Below, one piece after another: positions 1-3,399 of a DNA stretch of 5,842 nucleotides; positions within the stretch are counted from its first letter, which is position 1, and each line of letters opens with the position of its first letter. The DNA comes from Nitrospiria bacterium. Its GTDB lineage: Bacteria > Nitrospirota > Nitrospiria > Nitrospirales > UBA8639. A program made the position numbers and the translations under genes. The notes under the pieces were generated by a model, which was not told where the DNA came from, searched no databases, and saw only the letters and a list, made by a program, of their open reading frames with translations. The stretch is taken from the NCBI GenBank assembly GCA_030430725.1, contig JAUIKP010000234.1, forward strand, positions 1 through 5,842, written 5' to 3'.

Positions 1-86
1 CCTATGAAAACCTCCAGTCCGCCGAACAGGAAGTGGAACGCCTGTATACCCGATGGGCGGAACTTGAAGCCAAGCAACAGGCATAG
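1..86 (+). CDS. C-terminal end of a probable ABC-F family ATPase (Uup-like), partial
   Basis: The reading frame beginning at base 3 gives 27 codons rich in Glu, Gln, Leu and Arg (YENLQSAEQEVERLYTRWAE and onward) and ends at TAG 84-86; the gene starts left of the window. The heptad-like pattern, with Leu and Val at regular spacing and the RLYxRWxELEA signature, is what I know as the end of the C-terminal coiled-coil domain of Uup-type ABC-F proteins. These are soluble tandem ATP-binding cassette proteins that act on DNA or ribosomes rather than in transport. No Walker motif lies inside the window, so the call rests only on this tail, and another coiled-coil protein cannot be excluded. Nothing downstream is spaced closely enough to suggest an operon. 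Confidence 0.55.
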   Translation, partial: YENLQSAEQEVERLYTRWAELEAKQQA

Positions 87-121
87 GGTACAATGAATGT
101 ATAAGCCCCTGACAGGATTGG

Positions 122-127
122 TATAAT
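122..127 (+). promoter_or_regulatory. Possible -10 box (perfect TATAAT)
   Basis: A perfect TATAAT lies 36 bases after the end of the upstream gene. No good TTGACA-like box sits 16-18 bases upstream, so this is only half a promoter by sequence. If used, transcription would begin near 133-135, just at the start of the small stem-loops described at 134-191, and would run through the palindromic repeat toward the Sel1-repeat gene. Confidence 0.25.
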
Positions 128-133
128 CCCGAT

Positions 134-191
134 AGGGAGTTTACCCTGCCGCAAGGCAAAGAGAGTCATGACCTTATGGCCCTGCCGGCTA
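134..191 (+). other. Stem-rich spacer, possible structured leader RNA
   Basis: Three short stems can be drawn in series. AGGG 134-137 pairs with CCCT 144-147 around a six-base loop. GCC 148-150 pairs with GGC 155-157 around a GCAA (GNRA-type) loop. TGGCC 177-181 pairs with GGCTA 187-191 around five bases, with one G-U pair. An 8-base palindrome GTCATGAC lies at 165-172. Each stem is short and could be chance. The layout just after a TATAAT box is the reason to list it. I do not recognise it as a known riboswitch class. Confidence 0.2.
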
Positions 192-199
192 TCCTACTA

Positions 200-345
200 G
201 GGTCTGTTGAAAAAAGCCGCCAGCGGCGTTCTCGCCATTTTTCCGTGCTCACGTACTACACGTACGCTCCGCGCGCAAAAACGGCTGCGGCCTTGCTGGA
301 CGGACCCTTCGGGAAAACTCAGGGCATGCTTTTTTGAACCGACCC
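200..345. repeat. Palindromic interspersed repeat, Nitrospira type (MITE/REP-like)
   Basis: The element is bounded by an 18-base imperfect inverted repeat: gggtctgttgaaaaaagc at 200-217 and gcttttttgaaccgaccc at 328-345 agree at 16 of 18 positions when one is reverse-complemented. Inside, further segments pair approximately across the centre (CCGCCAGC near 218 with GCTGGACGG near 295; CCATTTTT near 235 with AAAAACGG near 277). The apex is a perfect CGTAC 252-256 / GTACG 262-266 stem around TACAC. It has no coding potential and no clear flanking target duplication. The sequence resembles, from memory, a repeat found in many intergenic positions of Nitrospira genomes. A transcript of either strand would fold into a long rod that could end or stabilise messages between the flanking genes. 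Confidence 0.75.
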
Positions 346-380
346 GGAGCCTTTGATAAATCATCTCATTCTGGACAAAA

Positions 381-995
381 TTGCCTTTGAAAATCTTTAT
401 TATTCAACACTCCCTACTAAGACTCAGCATGATTTTCCTGCTCTTTTGGGTGGGAGAAACGTGGGCTGGTTATGAAGAAGGAGAAGAGGCATATCTGCAA
501 GAGAATTTTTCGGCTGCTCTGTCTGAATGGCGGCCGTTAGCGGAAGAGGGAAATGCCGAAGCGCAGAACATGTTGGGCTATATGTACCGGTATGGCCAGG
601 GAGTACCTCAGGATTTTGAGCAGGCTCGACTGTGGTATCGTCGGGCAGCCGATCTCGGGAATGCCAGGGCTCAGAACAATCTTGGGGCCTTGTACCGCCA
701 AGGTTTGGGAGTTCCGCAGGACTATCAAGAAGCCTTTCGATGGTTTCTTCGGGCCGCCGAACAGGGAAATGGTGGTGCGCAAAATCATGTTGGCCTCATG
801 TACTATAAAGGAGAAGGGGTCCGGCAGGACCTGGTGCAAGCCTATATGTGGGCCTATCTGGCTGCACAGCAGGGCATAGATCCATCGATCCAAGCTTTAG
901 ATCTACTTTCGCAGGAGATGACCGCGGTTCAGATCAGCGAGGCAACAGAACTTGCACGGAAATGGAAACCCAAAGGGGAAGAGGTCGCTCTTTAG
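381..995 (+). CDS. Secreted or periplasmic Sel1-like repeat (SLR) protein
   Basis: This 204-residue protein has an N-terminal export signal: charged residues K4 and R14, a hydrophobic stretch at about 15-25, and a probable cleavage site after TWA (residue 29). A degenerate first repeat (about 36-60) is followed by three complete 36-residue Sel1-like repeats at 61-96, 97-132 and 133-168, each starting AQNxxG and carrying GxGVxQD. Sel1 repeats are TPR-like helical hairpins that act as protein-binding scaffolds in the envelope. The tail (about 175-197, ending ARKWKPK) is the usual end of bacterial SLR proteins. The start is uncertain. No ATG precedes the signal sequence; TTG 381 and TTG 387 are both possible, the latter giving a cleaner MKIF start, and neither has a strong Shine-Dalgarno. 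ATG 429 would remove the charged part of the signal peptide. The binding partner is unknown. Confidence 0.88.
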   Translation: MPLKIFIIQHSLLRLSMIFLLFWVGETWAGYEEGEEAYLQENFSAALSEWRPLAEEGNAEAQNMLGYMYRYGQGVPQDFEQARLWYRRAADLGNARAQNNLGALYRQGLGVPQDYQEAFRWFLRAAEQGNGGAQNHVGLMYYKGEGVRQDLVQAYMWAYLAAQQGIDPSIQALDLLSQEMTAVQISEATELARKWKPKGEEVAL

Positions 996-1159
996 ATGAA
1001 TATTCGGCGTCCTGTCTTGAGATGAAAATTGTCACCCTTGTTCCGATGCCGTGAGTGATTCTGGCCGTTGGGAGGGAATGATTCTACAAAACGTGACGAG
1101 GGTGGAAATCCGTCCTTAATTCCGCCATGGTTTTATCCTGAATTTGACTCCCTCCCAGT

Positions 1160-1202
1160 GGAGTGCTACCCTGATCTACCGTACAAGCGATGGTAGTACT
1201 CC
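1160..1202 (+). other. 11-bp stem-loop in intergenic region
   Basis: GGAGTGCTACC at 1160-1170 pairs along its full length with GGTAGTACTCC at 1192-1202, with one G-U pair in RNA and no mismatches, around a 21-base loop. The loop has CTACC (1176-1180) as an alternative partner for GGTAG, so two mutually exclusive folds are possible. No T-run follows, so this is not a standard intrinsic terminator. It may be a processing site, an attenuator-like structure or an operator read as DNA. Confidence 0.4.
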
Positions 1203-1344
1203 TGCCTTTCCTGCGTTTTCATTCCTAAGGGGATTGATTTCTATGACTACTTCGTGAGGGAGTGCGGCTTCATTTCTCCTCGCTCTTCGTACGGTCCGAT
1301 AGGACGGTCCAGGTTCTTTCTCATGATTCGCATGGATGTTTAAA

Positions 1345-1360
1345 AAGAAGGAGGCTTCTT
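1345..1360 (+). promoter_or_regulatory. Ribosome binding site inside a hairpin loop
   Basis: AAGAAG 1345-1350 is perfectly complementary to CTTCTT 1355-1360 and the four-base loop is GAGG. The Shine-Dalgarno AAGGAGG (1348-1354) therefore lies half in the stem and half in the loop, six bases before ATG 1361. It is the strongest ribosome binding site in this part of the window and decides the start of the 90-residue gene. The stem is AT-rich and would be weak. Confidence 0.6.
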
Positions 1361-1633
1361 ATGAAGCTGACAATGAAGTGGGGTGGGAAGGTCAGATGTA
1401 AAAAAACATTTAAACCTGAGCCGAAAATTCGTTGGGATCTTCTTGGCCTCGCTGATCCTTCTAAAGAAAAAATCCCCATGCCGATTGATGAGGTTCGCCG
1501 ACAAGTTCTGATGATGTCGAGTCCTGGGTTTGATCAGGATAGCGCGACTCGCCTTGATGTCGTGCCACAAAAAGTTTCCCGTTCCTTAGCATCAGCAAAG
1601 CCATTGTCCAAAGCGCCTAGGGCGTCCACGTAG
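1361..1633 (+). CDS. Small basic hypothetical protein, 90 residues
   Basis: I do not recognise this protein. ATG 1361 is chosen because AAGGAGG sits six bases upstream; the same frame extends back to GTG 1262, but those 33 codons lack a ribosome binding site. The N-terminal third is strongly basic (MKLTMKWGGKVRCKKTFKP), with a single Cys at residue 13. The middle (about 22-55) has a mixed character, IRWDLLGLADPSKEKIPMPI then DEVRRQVLMM, that could form a short helix. The tail is Ser, Lys, Pro and Ala rich and probably disordered. There is no signal peptide or membrane segment, so a cytoplasmic protein is likely. It stands alone, 365 bases after the Sel1-repeat gene. Being small and unrecognised, it could be lineage-specific. 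An overlapping minus-strand frame exists but lacks comparable start signals. Confidence 0.5.
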   Translation: MKLTMKWGGKVRCKKTFKPEPKIRWDLLGLADPSKEKIPMPIDEVRRQVLMMSSPGFDQDSATRLDVVPQKVSRSLASAKPLSKAPRAST

Positions 1634-1785
1634 CAAAAGGGATTCCCTCGAGCCGGACGTGAGCCGGCAGGTGAAGACTCGTGAGGGAGGGCAAACAAAC
1701 TCATACGGTAGGCTGGCACGCATTCAGATCCCAGGAGAGCCTTACATCATCAAATGATTGTGACCGAGGAGTGATACCTTAGTCG

Positions 1786-1803
1786 AAAGGAGTGAGATAT
1801 ATG
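1786..1803 (+). promoter_or_regulatory. Strong Shine-Dalgarno pointing at an ATG closed by in-frame TGA
   Basis: AAAGGAG (1786-1792) is eight bases before ATG 1801, an ideal spacing. That ATG opens only ATG-GGA-TGA. The downstream 56-residue frame (from GTG 1819) is in the same phase, so only the TGA at 1807-1809 separates the good start signal from the gene body. Confidence 0.6.
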
Positions 1804-1818
1804 GGATGACCGACAAAA

Positions 1819-1989
1819 GTGACCCAGGCCAAACGAAATCGTGAGATGGTGAAAAGAATGAAGCAACAGGATAAGGAAGCCCGTCGTGAACAACGCAAGT
1901 CTGAAAACGGAGAAGCTCCTCGGGTGCTTGATGGGGAAGATCCCGATTTAGTTGGGATACGGCCAGGCCCGCAACCACCGCAATACTAG
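1819..1989 (+). CDS. Small basic conserved-type hypothetical protein, 56 residues
   Basis: From GTG 1819 the frame encodes VTQAKRNREMVKRMKQQDKE and continues with a highly charged helix to about residue 30. A Pro and acidic C-terminal part follows, GEDPDLVGIRPGPQPP, ending at TAG 1987-1989. A basic Arg/Lys/Gln helix followed by a GEDPDxxGIxPGPQP end is a pattern I recall in short hypothetical proteins of several Gram-negative phyla; its function is unknown to me. The start is odd. GTG 1819 has no Shine-Dalgarno of its own, while a strong one serves ATG 1801 in the same frame, blocked by TGA 1807-1809. Either translation restarts at GTG 1819 (or ATG 1846), or a mutation has damaged the first codons. 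A one-base change in AAAA 1815-1818 would instead join ATG 1806 to the body (MTDK-VTQAKRN). Confidence 0.6.
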   Translation: MTQAKRNREMVKRMKQQDKEARREQRKSENGEAPRVLDGEDPDLVGIRPGPQPPQY

Positions 1990-2166
1990 TGAGCCCTGGA
2001 TTTTCTCTCTGATCGTTTGATTCCTTGACCGGTTTTCTTCTTGGAATGCTTTTCCAGTCCAAGGATATTCTGTCAGGATTGGCATTATTACCTGAACAAC
2101 CCGCTTCCCTTCTCCTTCCTTCCACCTCTGATCCTATCTGTTGGGCATAAAGCAGGGGATCCCAGT

Positions 2167-2196
2167 CCACCATTCTTAGGTGCACTCACCTGGTGG
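2167..2196 (+). other. Bulged 10-bp hairpin
   Basis: CCACC 2167-2171 pairs with GGTGG 2192-2196, and AGGTG 2178-2182 pairs with CACCT 2187-2191 around the loop CACT. The two stems stack on the right side, and the left side carries a six-base bulge (ATTCTT). No T-run follows. Confidence 0.35.
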
Positions 2197-2405
2197 GTGT
2201 AACATTCCCGAGCGAAACCCGTTGAACTTGCTATTCCCCTTAGTTTTCTGACATAGCTTCTGCTCCCCATCACGCAGGGGATGTGTTTAGGAATGAACCT
2301 ATGTCCTGACACTGCGAGTTTTTGAGTATTTCCCTCTCGCTTCTCCCTACAATAATAGAAGAAGTCCCATGTCCTTTATGTTCGGATGTGTCATGAAGTT
2401 CTTTC

Positions 2406-2429
2406 CTTAGGCACACCTGTGCGTCTAAG
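2406..2429. promoter_or_regulatory. Dyad element, candidate operator
   Basis: CTTAG-GCACA at 2406-2415 is mirrored by TGTGC-GT-CTAAG at 2418-2429, giving ten paired positions with a two-base insertion in the right arm. It lies about 95 bases before the ATG of the PNPOx-like gene, a plausible place for a regulator site. In RNA it would form a bulged hairpin with a four-base loop. No cognate regulator is visible. Confidence 0.3.
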
Positions 2430-2521
2430 ATATCGAGTGTATTCTTCTCCAGAGGTTTTCAATAATTTTCGAAGGCAAGGCGGGCTCTGTCTTACCATTT
2501 GCCAATAAAAAAAGGTGAGAG

Positions 2522-3175
2522 ATGAATAAAGAGCAGGAAGACGTGACACCGTATATGAATTCCGAAGGGGAGGGGCAAGCCCAACGCATGTTCGGAACAG
2601 CCCGACGGGCTATGGCTTTTTATCGGAATCAGATGACGAATGAATTAAATGACAAAATGCAGTCATTTATTGCCAGGCAGGAGATGGTGTTTCTTTCGAC
2701 GGCCAATGCCAAGAGCCAATGTGATTGCTCGTATCGTGCCGGGACTGCCGGGTTCGTCAGAGTGCTCAATGCTAAACGATTGGCGTATCCCGAATATCGC
2801 GGGAACGGGGTCATGGCGAGTGTCGGCAACATTCTTGAAAATCCCCACATCGGCCTGATGTTCATCGATTTTTTACAAAGTACGGTCGGTCTGCATGTCA
2901 ATGGAAAGGCACGTGTGGTAACCAATGAAGAAGTCATGGCTATGTCGGAAATTCCTCAGGCTATGCGTGACGCTACACAGATGAAAGGGGGACAACATCC
3001 CGAATGCTGGGTAATCGTAGAAGTCGAAGAAGCCTATATTCATTGTTCCAAGCACGTTCCTCGAATGAAAAAGGTTGAAAAGGAACTTCATTGGGGAACG
3101 GACGACGAATTGCATAAAGGCGGGGATTTTTTTCAGCTTCAATCCAACCAATCAGATGCCGTTCCTTCCGAATGA
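2522..3175 (+). CDS. Pyridoxamine 5'-phosphate oxidase-like (split-barrel, flavin-binding type) protein
   Basis: This 217-residue protein starts at ATG 2522, directly after the ribosome binding site AAGGTGA (2512-2518). Residues about 46-135 carry the PNPOx-like split-barrel pattern: FIARQEMVFLSTAN, then CDCSYRAGTAGFVRVLN, RLAYPEYRGNGVMASVGNI, and NPHIGLMFIDFLQSTVGLHV leading to NGKARVV. The closing segment WVIVEVEEAYIHCSKHVPRM (163-182) is typical of the subgroup annotated as pyridoxamine 5'-phosphate oxidase family or flavin-nucleotide-binding proteins. These are usually dimers that bind FMN or a related cofactor; the substrate of this subgroup is not established, and it should not be called PdxH. 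Cysteines at 67, 69, 162 and 175 are noticeable. The first 45 residues lie before the barrel, and residues 195-217 are a polar tail. No signal peptide is seen, so it is cytoplasmic. It is convergent with the histidine kinase, with 224 bases between the stops. Confidence 0.85.
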   Translation: MNKEQEDVTPYMNSEGEGQAQRMFGTARRAMAFYRNQMTNELNDKMQSFIARQEMVFLSTANAKSQCDCSYRAGTAGFVRVLNAKRLAYPEYRGNGVMASVGNILENPHIGLMFIDFLQSTVGLHVNGKARVVTNEEVMAMSEIPQAMRDATQMKGGQHPECWVIVEVEEAYIHCSKHVPRMKKVEKELHWGTDDELHKGGDFFQLQSNQSDAVPSE

Positions 3176-3399
3176 TAGACAAATTCCCTTTTTACAAGGC
3201 TTTCTTCCAGGACGTCTATGTACCTGTTGGTCCGTGAAAGAGAAGGCACGAGGGTCATTTTCAATAAATAACAGGGAGAGAAGAGAGTTGTCTGGTCAAT
3301 TTAGACCAGGCTTAGTGCAGGATTTTTCCTTGATTTTACGACTCAATGAAGATCCCCTCCTTCGGAAAGCTGAGAGGACATGCTTTTCTGCTATGTCCA
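3176..3399. other. Convergent intergenic region with two stem-loops
   Basis: This spacer separates the stops of two converging genes. CTGGTC 3292-3297 pairs perfectly with GACCAG 3304-3309 around AATTTA. GGACATGC 3376-3383 pairs with GC-T-ATGTCC 3390-3398 with one bulged base around TTTTCT; it lies just beyond the kinase stop. Neither is followed by a strong T-run on the relevant strand, so they are weak terminator candidates or 3'-end structures at most. Confidence 0.4.
3376..3398 (-). terminator. Possible 3'-end hairpin of the histidine kinase message
   Basis: On the minus strand the kinase stop codon (3402-3400) is followed one base later by an 8-bp stem with one bulge and a six-base loop. 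The bases after it (reading down from 3375) are TCTCAGCTTTCC, with no U-tract, so intrinsic termination is doubtful; it may only protect the 3' end. Confidence 0.25.

Larger units (their letters stand above)
996..1360. other. Intergenic region with two stem-loops
   Basis: I see no credible gene here. GGTGGAA 1101-1107 can pair with TTCCGCC 1120-1126 (one G-U) and is followed by ATGGTTTTAT, which would make at best a weak terminator for the Sel1-repeat gene. A stronger hairpin is at 1160-1202 and is listed separately. A 7-base direct repeat ACGGTCC occurs at 1291-1297 and 1304-1310. The sequence just before the next gene holds its ribosome binding site and a six-codon leader frame (1323-1343). 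Confidence 0.5.
1990..2521. other. Long intergenic region upstream of the PNPOx-like gene
   Basis: I find no convincing gene in this stretch of more than 500 bases; the longer minus-strand frames have no recognisable protein pattern and overlap the supported small gene. It contains several dyads. TGGAA 2042-2046 can pair with TTCCA 2052-2056. A bulged 10-bp hairpin lies at 2167-2196. TCCCC 2264-2268 pairs with GGGGA 2277-2281. A 24-base dyad is at 2406-2429. The 9-mer gcaggggat occurs twice (around 2152 and 2275). A -35-like TTGAGT at 2322-2327 and -10-like TACAAT at 2348-2353 are 20 bases apart, too far for a standard promoter. The promoter of the next gene is probably here but I cannot place it. 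Confidence 0.5.

Noticed and set aside
131..195. Cyclic-di-GMP (GEMM) riboswitch
   Set aside because: GGCAAAG and TGCCGGCTATC are suggestive, but the conserved GACGCAAAGCC core and the expected order of stems are absent.
1262..1360. Upstream extension of the 90-residue gene to GTG 1262
   Set aside because: The extra 33 codons lack a ribosome binding site, while AAGGAGG at 1348-1354 fits ATG 1361.
1534..1719. 61-codon minus-strand frame
   Set aside because: It lies mostly antisense to the 90-residue gene, and I see no start signal or family resemblance that would prefer it.
1714..1728. Sigma-54-like -24 box TGGCACG
   Set aside because: The matching -12 element is missing: after four bases the sequence is CAGA instead of TTGC.
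1806..1844. 12-codon ORF from ATG 1806 (MTDKSDPGQTKS)
   Set aside because: Too short and too far (13 bases) from the Shine-Dalgarno to call as a gene; kept only as a possible sign of a one-base indel.
1742..2185. 147-codon minus-strand frame
   Set aside because: It covers the better supported 56-residue + strand gene, shows no family pattern, and its GTG start overlaps the only AGGTGA-like site too closely.
2409..2424. Sigma-54-like AGGCACACCTGTGC before the PNPOx-like gene
   Set aside because: The GG to GC distance is one base short of the strict spacing, and the match is explained by the dyad symmetry.
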